Below, piece after piece: positions 15,401-27,931 of a stretch of DNA of 64,000 bases. The first letter of the stretch is position 1; each line of letters opens with the position of its first letter. Both the position numbers and the translations under genes were made by a program. Source of the stretch: Cucumis sativus (Eukaryota > Streptophyta > Magnoliopsida > Cucurbitales > Cucurbitaceae); contig NC_026657.2 of assembly GCF_000004075.3 (NCBI RefSeq), positions 6,634,001 to 6,698,000 of the forward strand, written 5' to 3'. The notes under the pieces are model-generated. The model saw nothing but the letters and a program-made list of their open reading frames with translations, was not told where the DNA came from and made no database searches.

Positions 15401-18400
15401 ATATAGTTCCTCTAAGCACATGGAAGAAGAAACAGAATCACCATGTGAGAAGACCAAAACCATTGAGCGAAGTATAGAAACATCTATTGAAAATCTCTGG
15501 TATCTGAAGGATGGTTTACATGCCACATTGTTGAATGAGCTCCCAAAAGATGGTATGTACAAAACATCGTGGATGCTTATGTTATATCTGATCTGCTGTC
15601 ATTCTTTGTTACATTTGGTTTCTTGCTTAGTTCTCTATACATATTGGTTGTTTTGTTAGATTCATTCAGGAAGAGGACATCTGGCGACCTGGTTAAAGAA
15701 GTACGGAATATGAGGTTGAGGGTAAAGGATTTTTTGTTTAAGCAGAAGGTATTGGCTCAAGAATTGGAAAAGCACCGGGACTTGGATGCAAAAACTAAAG
15801 CTGAGCTAAAAGTTCTAAAAGGTAACTTCTGGACATTTTCTATGTTTTATCATTTGCTGTTGTAAATGAAAACCACAGAGTAGACACGTGTAATTAAATC
15901 TACATCTTTTGTGTTAAAAAGACATCACATGGATTTTTTTGGTACAGGTGCCCCTAGCATTTTAAGCCATTTAGTTGGATCACTTTTGGTGCTTATGCAT
16001 TATCAAACTATTTTGGTATAATTATTGAACATGTAATGAGAAGTGAATCCGAAGTTATTTCAGTATTTATCCATTCATAAGACAACTTTACTGAAAATCA
16101 TGGAATATAAATACCAGAGGTTAGAATAACATGCTCTGAAACCAAGCAAACCAAGCAAACTGAGATTAGATAACAGCTTTTCAGTTGCTATTACAGAAAT
16201 GAACCTCCCTATTTGGTCTTAATATAAAATGAAGTAAGATAGGGAAGGGAAGTTAAGAGACGGCTGTGAAAAGAATCAACTACCATTTCTTGTCAAAATT
16301 TCTTGAAAGATTATTTTATTTCTTTCCTTCAATAGTCTAAAACATATTTATCTTGTAGACCTTTATAACCTCAATTGACTTTCAAGCATGAGTCTACTAA
16401 TCAATTGCTAAAATAGGATTTACCTCATGGTGGTTTAGTTTTATGAGATCTATCTTGAAAACTTATTTTTCTTTTTGTGAGAATATTCCCCCACAAACAA
16501 GGGAAGGGTGACTCGTGAATATATAGGTACTTGTAGCCTGTAGGAGTGTTTTATGTAAGAATACAATGGCATGCAAAAAATCAATTCCACAAGAACCCCA
16601 CTAGAGAAAGGAGGACCGTCTAAGTAAGGGGTGCTTGTAGGAGCGTTAGAGGTACGATAGTCATCTTGGAAGTACAAATACTTCAATTGGGGTTATATTT
16701 CCGTGTTTGTCACTTTTTGTCTGTTGAACATATGTATCTCACTTGTTAGCTCAACAGACATATGTCAAATGCTAGTTGTATACAGTTAATACTAGTCAAA
16801 CAGTGATATGAAGGAAACAATTAACTTTAAGTGCAAAATTCGTGGAACTCAGTCTTTTTAAGCTTCTAGACTGAATGTTCTGTGTTTTCATTTTTCTCTC
16901 TCTGTTATGAAGTGGAATTGGGGAGTGCTGTGGCTGAACTGGAAGAGAGCAATTCCAAGCTAACAAAGCTTAGAGCTGAACATGATGCGGCAAAAAAGGC
17001 TGGATTTCCTGTTTTGAATCTCACAGGTAAACATTCCGCCAGTGGTAAGGTTAGAGATAAACAAAAAGATCTGCGAGATATGGAGTCTTCTCTCAAAGAG
17101 TTGAAGGTAATTTCCCTTCCCCTCCCCCCGCTCTTCCATGTTTTCATTTCATATTTAAACTTTAGGTTTTCCCCTCCTGTTCTTTGTTTGAGAAATAATA
17201 AGGCATTAGTTACTAATGTGATTTAATGCTGCTCTACAGGACCAAGCAGTTGATAGACTGGCAGAATTAAACAGTCTACATGAAGGACGGCTAAAAATGC
17301 TTCGACGGTTATCTGATATCCAGGTTGGAACTTATTTAAATGCAGTCTTTTTTCAGTCACCTTTTTCCTAATTGTAGTTATAAATGTTTATCGATATAGT
17401 CTTGAAACTCTTATCGCAAGGGTATACACCCCACATGTAGGATCTGATTTACCTATTTGCCTCTTTGACAGAATACTATGAAGAGTGTGAAGACCATTTC
17501 ATCTTCAAAACCATATCTTTTATTGAGAGATCGAATAGAAAAATTAAAATTGGAAGTAAACGAGCAGCAGGCTTTATTTGAGAAACTACAGGTTGTAAAC
17601 TGGTCGGTAGTTGCATTAATGCCTGAATCTGTCCTTTATTATGTGCTTCGTTTCTTTGATGCTAACATGTGCTGCCAACATCAGGTTGAGAAGGATAACA
17701 TTATGTGGAAGGAGAAGGAGCTGAATATTAAAAATAACATACTTGATGTCTTGAGAAGATCATCTACTGTCTCCGATACTAGGATTAATGATCTGGAAAT
17801 ACTGATTCAGAAACAGAAGGATGGAAAACAGTCAATTGAGAACAAGCTGGTTGAAGTATTGAAAGAACCAGGTTGGATGGGGTTCAATGCTTTTCTCAGA
17901 TTAGTATGGATTGCTCTCCACATTGGCTTTTAGTGCCTTTTCCATTCTGATGGATTGCTTTTTCTTCAGGAAGGAAAAAAATTGTCTCGGAATTTAGAGC
18001 ATTGGTTTCTTCGTTTCCGGAAGCAATGGGCTCTATGCAAAGTCAGTTACACAAATACAAAGAAGCTGCTTCAGATGTTCATTCTGTGCGGGCTGACCTG
18101 CAATCTCTTTCTAGTATTATCGATAGAATGGTAGGCAGAGTTTGATTATGCTTGACTGGAAAAGGGGCTGAATGCTGACATCTTTTCTTTTGGACTGATG
18201 CAGGAGAAAGAGTGTGAAAATTTGTCATCTCGATCCAAGGATCAACAGGCAGAGATACAGAAGTTGCAAGCCACGGTATAACTAACTTTTCTGATAGAAA
18301 TCTTATTAACAAGTGATAGAGCGATGTTTTTTTTGATAGTGGGCTTGAGGGGTTTTTTTTAATCCGTCCCTCTCCAACCCAATATTTGACAGTAGCAGAT

Positions 18401-21400
18401 ATTTAATTTGCCAATGAAAATGACTTCCGTCCCAAAACAACCTCCTCACTGCCTGTGAACTAAACTTAGAACCTTGGAAGAATGTTCAGTGATCCCTCCT
18501 CTCCCCCCACCCAATGCACACACCACACTGCTTGTAATTTAGAATAAGATTTGGTATTTGTAACATCTATTTCTAAATGTTAATGCAGGTTCAAGATTTA
18601 ACAGAAGTTAATCGGGAGTTGAAACTCATAATTGATATGTATAGTCGTGAATCAACTGAATCGAGGTAGGGTGGCCTAAATTCACTCTATTTGGTTTATG
18701 ATATTTTGTTACATCTACAAAAATGAATTATTGTCATAAGAAATGGTTCCTTGATTGTCTAAATGGCTTGACAATTGATCACCTATCTTGTAGTCTAAAG
18801 TGAAGAATTACTGCCAAATCCAGTTTGTTAGCCAAAACTTCACTGATGAAAGTTCTTCTAGTAGTGCAGACAAAATTTTGTTAAAATTAGATTTTCTTTT
18901 TATTTCAATTATGCAATAGAGCGCCAAAGATCTATGTTTTGTGGTACCAATCAATCAATCCTAAAAGTTCGAAGCAACTTACTCCAAAAAACAGGAACAA
19001 AGGATTGATTTCCAATTGACAAAAAAAAACAATATTGCATCATCAGAGGCTAACAGAAGAATGATTTCAAGAAGGGTGCAGGGGATGGCTTCTATAAAGC
19101 ACAGGACATAGATTTATTTATTTTATTTTATTAAAAAATAATTTACAATTAAAATAAGAAACAAACTTCAATTTCAATTAGTGCAAAAAAGTACGAAAAG
19201 AACGGGAAGAGAATACCCTTGCTCTTCCAAGCATTGGAGCTGTTCTTAAAAAATAGTTTTATATTAAGTAAAATTTGTATAGCTTTTGTTTTCAGTTTGC
19301 TCTTTATTTGGTGGTGGTCCTTTTTTGGTTTTCTTTAGTAGTTTAGTTTTGCTGTAGCTAAAGGAGGTTTGTTGGTCGAAGTTGTTTGAAACTTTTTCTT
19401 CTTGGTTTTTTTTGTTGTTCATACCTTTTCCTTCCCTCCTTTTCTTAGTTTGTATCTAAAAAAGAAAACTAGTGTAACCTACAACTTTAAAAAGTAGTTT
19501 TAGGATCTCTGTGAGTAAAACTATGGAGAAGCGGAGATTAAATGAATTACAAAAGTTTACTTATAGGGAATTTACGTGCTTGTAACAAAGCGGTTTTGGC
19601 TACCAGTCTTTGACATTTCCATCACAAGTGCTTGATTGGATTTTTGGTGTTAAAGGCACTTCTAAATACCCTTGGGAAGGTATTTGAAGGAGTATTGTCT
19701 TTTTAGCCGATAAGTGGATTGAGGGATACACCTCTATGATTTTTCTTTTTCTTTTTTCTTTTAAGTTAAAATTTTTATGTTTGCATTCCTTTCTTTTGAC
19801 ACGGATGACTTCTTTTTGGAACTGTTCATATTCCTTTATCATGGTAGAAAGTTCCTTTTTGCCCATTTATTTGATTTTTTGAAGGGGGCACGCATGGAGG
19901 ACAACAATATTTGAGGGGTGGAGTGTAAACTTTTTCTTCCTAAAATTTTTTGTTTCTCTCATTTGTGTTGACAATGAGTCCTAAAAGTACCAATATTTAT
20001 TCTAGTTAAGTGTGCTTAAGAATTTACTTATGCAGGGAAGTGTTGGAAGCTAGGGATTTGGAATATAAGGCATGGGCTCGTGTGCAATCTCTGAAGTCCT
20101 CTTTGGACGAACGCAACCTGGAATCACGTGTTAAGACTGCAAATGAAGCCGAGGCTATATCTCAGCAAAGGCTAGCTGCTGCCGAAGCGGAGATTGCACG
20201 CCTAAGACAGAAATTAGAAGCATCTAAAAGGTTGGACTTTAATCTGACTATTTAGGGAGCTTGTTCTTCCTCTTCTGCCCACGTAAACCATATTCTTGGA
20301 TTCATTTTTCCCAAGTTGTGTGCACTATATGCTGGTTCTGTGATTTTTCATTGTTTTTTTATTATTATTTTTTTGAAAAAAGAAACTGTCAATAAGAATT
20401 TCATTGATTGAATGAAATTTCAAAAGGGCAAGTTGTCATGTGGGATTACATAATACTATTCTATTGATTCTGTGGATGATTTTCAGTCACGTTGTTTGAT
20501 TGTTACCCCTGGGATAAGTTGCCAGGTTTTACGTTTTTTTTCCTTCTAACATTATAGTCATATAGGTTTCAAACGATGAGCTCATCTTCTTTGTTTTTCA
20601 GGGATTTAACTCGATTATCAGATGTTTTAAAATCTAAAGGTGACGAAAATGTGGCATACTTGTCTGAAATTGAGGTAACTTGTATTCTGAACTTTGACCG
20701 TCTGATGAGCTTCTGAGCATTGTGAGGTAATCTAACTGTTGGTCTTTGACAGACAATTGGGCAGGCATATGACGATATGCAAACTCAAAATCAGCATCTG
20801 CTGCAGCAAATAACTGAGAGAGATGACTATAACATTAAGGTGATTATATCTTTTGAGGCTAAAAGATTGATGAGGATATATTTTCTTTGCCTTTTTTTTT
20901 TCACTTCTGAATGAGGCAAGCTTCACTGTCATTGTATTCTTTACTTCCTTATAATCTTCAAAATATAAGGGTTTAGACTGAACTAATAAAAGGAATTCAA
21001 TCTTTTGACCTAATTTCCTTGGTGTGTGGGCTGTGAGAATGCTAGTGTAGCTACAGTCAACAGATATCTTTTTTCTGCATGATGGAACATTTTTCTTCCA
21101 AAAGATCCTGACTATGCAAAAGAAATGGCTCGAGTGCAAAATGAGCAGGTATAGTAGGGAATTTGATTCCTAATCATAAGCATTAAACTTAGTAATTGGC
21201 CAAACCTCATTCCACGATTTCACAATATCCAAAAAAACAAAGAAAAAAAAGGTAACACTTTTCTCAAGCTAAAGGGTGCAAAGGAATTTGTATAAAGTAC
21301 AGGTGGCACGAGATCCGAACCTCACCATGAACAGTAGATGCACAATGATCTCCACCACCATAGATCCAATCGGTTGGTTGGAGTTCACAGAATAGACAGT

Positions 21401-22822
21401 TATGGGATGTCAGTCTGTAGTGATGGATTCTGAGGGAGGGATATGTCCTCTCAAAAGGCTATTAATATTGTAGTTACTTTTCTGTCATTTTGACTGTTGA
21501 TGATATCAATTTTTCTTAAAAGAAGTAACATAACTTTTCATTGATTGAATGAAAAGAGACTGGGGACGTTGTAGATATCAATCTCAAATTTTTATTTGGC
21601 GTTCATATGCTCTCCATGTCTGTTTTTGCAGCTTGTTTTAGAAGGTGTGAGAGCAAGGCAATTGCAGGAGATTATGCTCATAGAGAAGCAGGCGTTGGAA
21701 AACGAGGTTCAGCAAGCCAATGCATCTCTTGTACTTTACGAGATGAAAGCTGCTAGAATTGAAGACCAGGTAATATGAAAATATTGTTGAAACATTAACT
21801 GTGGGGATGAAGAATGGTAACTTACTTTCTGAATAATCGTGTTATATTTGCTTATTTATCATTGTAGTATGATTAATATTACAGTTGAGGGGGTGCTCGG
21901 ATCATATCCAGAAAATTGAAGAAGACAAATTACGTGACACAGATACTCTTGAAAATACTCGAAAAAGATTGTTGGAGATTAGAATAGCATCTCAGCAAAC
22001 AAGGGAGTCACTTGATGAATGTCAATCTAAAGTTGAAAGAAGTCGGACAACTCAAGCAGAGCTGCAGATAGAATTAGAAAAAGAAAGGTGTGGATATTTT
22101 CTGTTTCTTTCCATTTATTTTGTTCTCGCAGAACTTGCTAGTGATGTTTAGCTCTTTCTTAGGTTTGAGAAGAAAAGAATAGAAGAAGAACTAGAAGTTA
22201 TTGGCAGAAAAGCTTCACGGCTTGAAGCACAGATGGAAAGCTCATCAGTAATTGAAAAGCTTCATGAGGAACTTGGAGAATATGAAAAGATAGTGAATTG
22301 CAAAATTTGTGTCAACAGTAGAAAGCAGGTAACTTTTCCCCCCTATCATATTGATTATTATGCATATTTAGATTTAGCTTAGAAATTGGAGAATTTGGTA
22401 TCGTTCTTGCACTTGATTGCTTTCAAGAAAATATTACAAACGAAGAAATCCTAGTTGGCTAGTAACTGGGAGATGAATACATTTAAGGTATAAGCTTATT
22501 ATAGATGGTAAAATCGCATCTTTTGGGGACTAAAATTGCTATGCTCGATCCAACGTGATACTGTATTGGGTGTTGATGCCTAAACTTTGAATTTTTTGTA
22601 CTTGTTCTTGCTCTACAAATTTCGTTGTCTTTTCTTTTTCATCTGTATGCTTCATTTCGTTTAAAATTTCCTTTTCTTTTGGCTCTTCAGGTTGTCATTA
22701 CAAAGTGCTTCCATCTGTTCTGTAATCCCTGTGTACAAGATATCTTGAAGAGTCAGCATCGCAAATGTCCAAGATGTAGTGCAAGTTTTGGGCCCAATGA
22801 TGTGAAGCAAGTTTTCTTCTGA
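12441..22822 (+). CDS. HUB1: E3 ubiquitin-protein ligase BRE1-like (HUB1), histone H2B mono-ubiquitination
   Basis: HUB1, with HUB2, attaches one ubiquitin to histone H2B in the nucleus, which supports transcription elongation; it affects seed dormancy, flowering and cell cycle in Arabidopsis. Nineteen exons: 12441-12551, 14131-14292, 14385-14469, 15325-15552, 15660-15821, 16913-17106, 17240-17323, 17472-17591, 17685-17871, 17970-18130, 18204-18275, 18589-18665, 20036-20230, 20602-20674, 20753-20839, 21632-21769, 21885-22088 less one base (to 22087), 22163-22328 and 22691-22822. They sum to 2637 nt, 878 aa, equal to the Arabidopsis HUB1 length as I recall it. The N-terminus has DRKRRHFSTISP as in HUB1. 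Most of the protein is coiled coil. The C-terminal RING has Cys826, Cys829, Cys841, His843, Cys846, Cys849, Cys861 and Cys864, a complete C3HC4 set. The start is the first in-frame ATG. HUB1 is preferred over HUB2 because of the N-terminus. Confidence 0.96.
20397..20419. repeat. Intronic hairpin repeat, copy 1 (HUB1 intron 13)
   Basis: Perfect 9-bp arms AATTTCATT and AATGAAATT around the loop GATTG. A second copy at 21534-21556 keeps the loop but has different, still fully paired arms. The flanks look like a degraded dispersed element. Confidence 0.7.
21534..21556. repeat. Intronic hairpin repeat, copy 2 (HUB1 intron 15)
   Basis: Perfect 9-bp arms CTTTTCATT and AATGAAAAG around the loop GATTG, preceded by a short A/G-rich stretch as in copy 1 at 20397-20419. 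Compared with copy 1, three outer arm positions are affected and pairing is preserved. Confidence 0.7.
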
Positions 22823-25650
22823 CTTGAAAGTTTGAAACTGCTCATACGTACCTCTCGACATGACTTCTCAGCTACCTTTGGTGCACATTTCATGGCCATT
22901 TGGTTGAGGCACGAGTTGACATGGGGATATAAACAGGTTTACATGTATGACTATGTAGAATGTAGGGCAAAGTGCAAACAGTGCGTGAGACGAGAGCAAG
23001 GAATGTGGAATTCCTGCTGCATAGCAATTTTAAGCTAATCATTTAGATTGTTGGCTTGGTTGTAGTTTGTGATTTTATTGAAAATTTATTATGATGCATA
23101 TTTGTTTTAGCTTCCCTTATGATGTGCTTGGAGCAACTGGAAGCCTTCAATTCAATATTTGCAGATTATTCCGAATTGCTTCACACTGCTATACAGCCAT
23201 GGATGGACATAAACAAGGCTTAGTTTGCTCAACCAAATAGTTGCGCTCCCACCCCAACACTTGAAGCTACAGTTGATGTGTGGTGTTCTTAATGCAACAG
23301 GGTTTGCCTGCCCTCTCAAAACAGCTGGTGGGGACAACCTCATCGCTCCTGCCGGCAGAAATTTTTTGTACATGACTTGGTTAGGCCCTAGAAGCTGTTA
23401 TTTTCATTCGATATATCTTATACATTCTTTCCTCTCCTTTTTTCCCCTTCTGTATTTGAGCTTCCATGTTTGATGTTTAGTGATTCTGTCAATGCACATG
23501 AGGTGCAGAATTTGTTTGAAGATGCTTTCTTAGTATAAGATTGCTTGTTTATTTGGCTACCTTTTAATTGCATTTATTTATTTATTCGTTTTCGTTTTCG
23601 TTTTGGTCCTTGATTCTCTAGCAGCTTGCTCCAGTGGCAAGAAATGAAGGCAGGAGATTTCTCATGTTTATCTGTCTTTTCATTTTCTACTTTTTTTCAA
23701 TTATTTTTCCATAAGACATTTTAATTAGATTGATGATCAAGTTGTGGTACCTTAAACATAGCATGTGAAATCTTTTGAGTGTAATGATTGTTACTGGTTT
23801 AGAAGGTCATATTGTTGTACGGAGGTTGAAATTTGGTGAGTCAGGAAGGACTTTGTTGTCTTGTTATGGACGTGTGGTTCAATCTGGTGAGAGCTTTTCT
23901 TCATTGTATGATTCTTTTTGTGAGGTCCTTGTGACTATATACTGATAAGAGCAAGTACTATAAGATTCTCACTTTTTTTTATAAGCATTACTGTAATTCA
24001 ACTTACAAAAAGGCTTTGCCCCTTCAAAGACAGACCCATTCAAGAGGAAAATCAACAAGGAACAAAATTGGGACAGCGCACATCAAAAGCATACAAGTGT
24101 CACATGATTTCTCCTCTAAAGCATTTTGCCCCTCTTTTACACAAAGCAACAAATTTGAAGGAAACTTACTACATGGGGTACGATATCTTTTTTTTTTTTT
24201 TTTTTTCCCTTTTCAGATGGGGCAGTGCCCATAATTCCTTTTGGCGAAATCATCATATTATTGATAATTCTTCTTTTTTTTCTCTTCTCCATTTTATTAC
24301 TTTCCTTTTTCATTTTGAAAAACTATCCAAGATTGCAGTTGTGTCGATATGATGCCGACTCAAACACAGGGGCAATAATGTGATGAATGGCGATCATGGT
24401 TTTTGGTTGTGATGTAGATTCAATAAAGACAATATTGATGTCAACTAGCTCTTGAATTAACCCCATTTACAAGGTATTCAATAATTGTATTATTCAAAAT
24501 CTACTTTTCTTCTTGTCTTTACTTTTGTCATATTCCAATTATTATTAAATCAGAAAAAACATTGGTGGTGCAGTTCAGCAATGGAATACCGTTAATTAAA
24601 TCTTTCTTCTTTAAAAAGGGGAAGAACTGCCCAATAATTTAGTGGATCATTTCCTCTATCGCAATATTTTAGTTGGGGCCAAGGGGATCTCATATCATCC
24701 TTTAAATTTAGGCCAAAAATGATGGAAAATTGGAATATTATAAAGAAGACATAATGATTGTGAGACAAAGATGAATGAGGTCACTTGTGAATTGAAATAT
24801 GTCTCATGTATGAACAGGATAAGTTCTTGTCTTGTTAAAAAAGTGATGCTTCTCTCTGTTTGCTAGTTGTTGGAAAATTGTTATTCAACTACTCTCTCTC
24901 CCATTTTTATAGCAGCCAGCTGCCCTTGATGTCATGAACTTGTGTTTTTATTTGTTCCTCTTGCAAAACTTGTTGGAGAAAACACCATATCGTTAATCAA
25001 CTAGTCAATATTCACATGTACTGTTGAAAGTAAGTTAAAAACTTCCAACTTACATTTTTAGTTGGCAGCTTCATTCTTTAGGTTCTTTCTCAGTACAAAC
25101 CTCTGATTTCTAGAAAGGAAAGTCTTGCTAATCTTTTCATTTGAACACTATAGATTCTAAATTTATTAAATCAAGCCTAAGTTATATACTCCATTTATTT
25201 CCTAAATTTAGATATAAATTATACGAACTCAAAAACATTATCATTTTAGAACAATCCAAATCATTGTACAGTGATTATATTTTGAGGTCTATTACATTTG
25301 CCAAATGGTGATTGAAAAATGTTGGTTATTTTAGAAATTTGTCAAAGTTTGAGTCTTTATAAATATAATAAATATCATAAAATAATAATAACATTTTTAT
25401 CCAACAATAGATAATATGATAGAGAATGTACTTAAAATATTTCTTAAAAACAAATGTTAATGAGATTAAATCTCAGACGAATACTAAATTTAAATATAGA
25501 AGTTTGAATGGATATTGTTGACTAAAGTAATTCCAAAAACGTTTTTACTTTGTTATTGATTTTATGTTTATTACAGCAGAACAATAAAAATACATCACCT
25601 CTGAAACAGAATTTTGATGGAGTGAAGAAAAATGAACACAAATATTGAAC
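22823..25650. other. Convergent spacer between HUB1 and the ERF gene
   Basis: The HUB1 3' UTR must occupy the first part; the ERF gene's 3' UTR (minus strand) occupies the last. In between are T-rich stretches, a (CGTTTT) run near 23587-23606, a T run near 24187-24206 and open frames of 60-94 codons without family resemblance. A region around 23965-24110 looks like filler from a degraded dispersed repeat, but no terminal repeats could be identified. Confidence 0.5.
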
Positions 25651-26343
25651 TTAAATGAGTTCCCAGAACGAAGGCTCTTCCAGCCGATAACCATTATGAT
25701 CGGCCGCCGCACAAAACTGCCACAACGAAGAATGATAAACAAACCCATCTTTTAAATCAGAACTACCCATGACCAAATCAGGCAAATCGAACAATGTCTC
25801 ATCACCGGCCACCGTCGACGTTGAGTTTGTGGAATCCTCTGTTCTCTCCCCCCCATCGCTTCCAGGAAACAGAGCCTCCCTGCTCTCCTCCACCGCTTCC
25901 TCTCCTCCACTTTCAGCGTTGATTCCGGCAGAAAATGTGGCAGCCGCTGCCTGTGCCGCGGCAGCCTGAATGTCCTTATGGGACCTGGAAAGCGGGCGAG
26001 GAAGGAATTGGGCCAGTTCGGGGAAGTTTAGAAAAGCAGAGCGACCTTTAATGGCGAGGGCTGCGGCGTCATGGGCTCGAGCTGCCATTTCGGGTGTTGG
26101 GTATGTTCCAAGCCAAATTCTTGTCTTCTTCCTTGGCTCGCGAATCTCAGAGACCCATTTTCCCCAATTTCGTTTACGAACTCCTCTGAACATAGGGTGG
26201 TGTCTGTTTTGTTGAATAGTCGTGGTCTGTTTTGTGTTGTGAGAAACTTGTTGGTATTCATGATGGGTTGTGATAGAGGGAGAGTGAGAAAAGGAGTTTG
26301 CTTTAGCATCAGATGCTTCAATATAATTGAAAATTGGTTCCAT
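25651..26343 (-). CDS. DREB-type AP2/ERF transcription factor (ERF034/ERF035-like)
   Basis: Single-exon gene, 230 aa, as is usual for this family. One AP2 domain runs from about residue 52 to 109 ([19 protein letters not shown] ... [18 protein letters not shown]). WVSEIRE carries the Val14 and Glu19 that mark DREB-type rather than ERF-type domains, so DRE/CRT-like DNA is the expected target. After the domain comes an Ala-rich helix ([12 protein letters not shown]), then an acidic Ser/Glu/Thr-rich region (about 140-190) that is a plausible activation domain, ending EEPSFWELI. The N-terminus is rich in His, Gln and Thr. Placement in the ERF034/035 branch is supported by the neighbouring HUB1 gene, since Arabidopsis ERF034 also lies beside HUB1 (recalled). 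It converges with HUB1, with 2.8 kb between the stops. Confidence 0.93.
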   Translation of the reverse strand: MEPIFNYIEASDAKANSFSHSPSITTHHEYQQVSHNTKQTTTIQQNRHHPMFRGVRKRNWGKWVSEIREPRKKTRIWLGTYPTPEMAARAHDAAALAIKGRSAFLNFPELAQFLPRPLSRSHKDIQAAAAQAAAATFSAGINAESGGEEAVEESREALFPGSDGGERTEDSTNSTSTVAGDETLFDLPDLVMGSSDLKDGFVYHSSLWQFCAAADHNGYRLEEPSFWELI

Positions 26344-27879
26344 TTGATGGAGAGAGTGGCAAAGCTATAATGTGGTTTTTAAGTATAATTTGGCACTACA
26401 AATGAGAAGCTTTTCATTTTATTAACACATATTTTCATGTTTACTTTGATAGAGAGCAGCCACACTTTTTTTCTTTTGTTTTTTCTTTTTGTTTATAATT
26501 TTTTTCTTTGCTTTGAAATTGGAATGGGCTGATTTGGTTGTGTGAAGGTAAAGAAAGAACAAGAGTACAAAAGAAGGACTTGGGTCCTCTTGTTTTTTCG
26601 AAATTAAAGCAGAAAATACAGCTCAATCCCTATTTTGATTTCCATGTGACTCTTTTTCATATCCATGTTCTCATTTTACACACACATATATTCAAATCTT
26701 TAGTTTTTTCCCTTCTTTTTTTGAACTTTTATGGCCGTTTCTTTACGGGTGGAGATGAGTTGAACTTTCGATCTCAAACAAAGAAACCAATTACTTAAAT
26801 ATCAAGTTACGTTTGTGTAGTCTTGACTATGTATCATTTCTAATCTAACAATGTCATTCTTATTCTTGAGTTAGCTTTATGAGGGAAAAGTCTACACTCA
26901 TGAATCTAACATAGATTCTTTTTGCATATGTTTTGTCTATACTCATAAGCTTCCTAAGAAATGAAGATCAACTTTCTTAGTTTGTACTATATATTTTTAT
27001 ACGATCTTTCTCATTTGAACGTGACATCTTGGATTATTTATGTATCCATTTCGAATTAGAACGTTACATGTATAAACACTCAAATATGTCATTTTATTAT
27101 TATTTTTTGACACGACGACTCAATACAAGTTAGAGTAACGAAAATTAAACCTTCAACCTTAAAAAGAATTATCATGTCAATTGTCATATAGCTAAATTCA
27201 CTTTGGCAACTTACAAATTAAAGTGTGATAGTTAGTATAGGAGAGATATACGGATGAAAATTAAATAGTTTATAAAATGAATCTCTTTAGTAATTCTTTG
27301 GTGGGAGTTTCACATTTAAACAAAATTAGCCATAATTTTAAGTGAGGGCGATTCTTCGAGACTATATATATATAACAATACTTAAGTGAATTCTAAAATG
27401 CATCTATCTCTATGCTTTTCTTTCGTGCACACTCACACAAACAAAAAATTACAATTTTCTTAAAACAATTAAGTATAGTTTTGTCACATGTTATATTATA
27501 TATATTATAATAGGATGCTTTCACTAATTATTTTGTGTATAACGTCAAAGGAATTAGGATGAAAGATGGTATAAAAAATATTTGTAAAGTGACGTTTAGA
27601 AGCATTGTTTTTTTTATGATAGGTCAACCTTCGTGGCCTCAACAACTCAATATATTTATTATTAGTAGTAGTTTCATGTGGAGCATTTCCTACACAATTT
27701 CATATGCTTACCCTTTGGCCTTTTCCTTAATTTTACTTCTTCTATTCATTCTTTGACACTTTACCCTATACTTCAAACAAACCATTAATTAATTCCAATT
27801 TTTCATCCACACCCAAAGAAAAGGAATAGAAAACTTTTTACAATGAGATAATAATCCAAAAACTTTGCAAAAATAGAAA

Positions 27880-27887
<8 letters not shown>

Positions 27888-27925
<38 letters not shown>
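27888..27925. repeat. (TA)n microsatellite
   Basis: About 19 uninterrupted TA units following a short A run, in the spacer between the ERF and RRM-like genes. Likely length-variable between accessions. Confidence 0.9.

Positions 27926-27931
<6 letters not shown>

Noticed and set aside
19560-19870. Possible LINE remnant in HUB1 intron 12
   Set aside because: A few fragments looked coding-like but were broken by stops in every frame and too short to assign.
23152-23473. Opposed open frames downstream of HUB1
   Set aside because: They lie in the expected HUB1 3' UTR, have no recognisable motifs, and shadow each other.
25769-26370. Plus-strand open frames opposite the ERF gene
   Set aside because: Mirror frames of the AP2 coding region.
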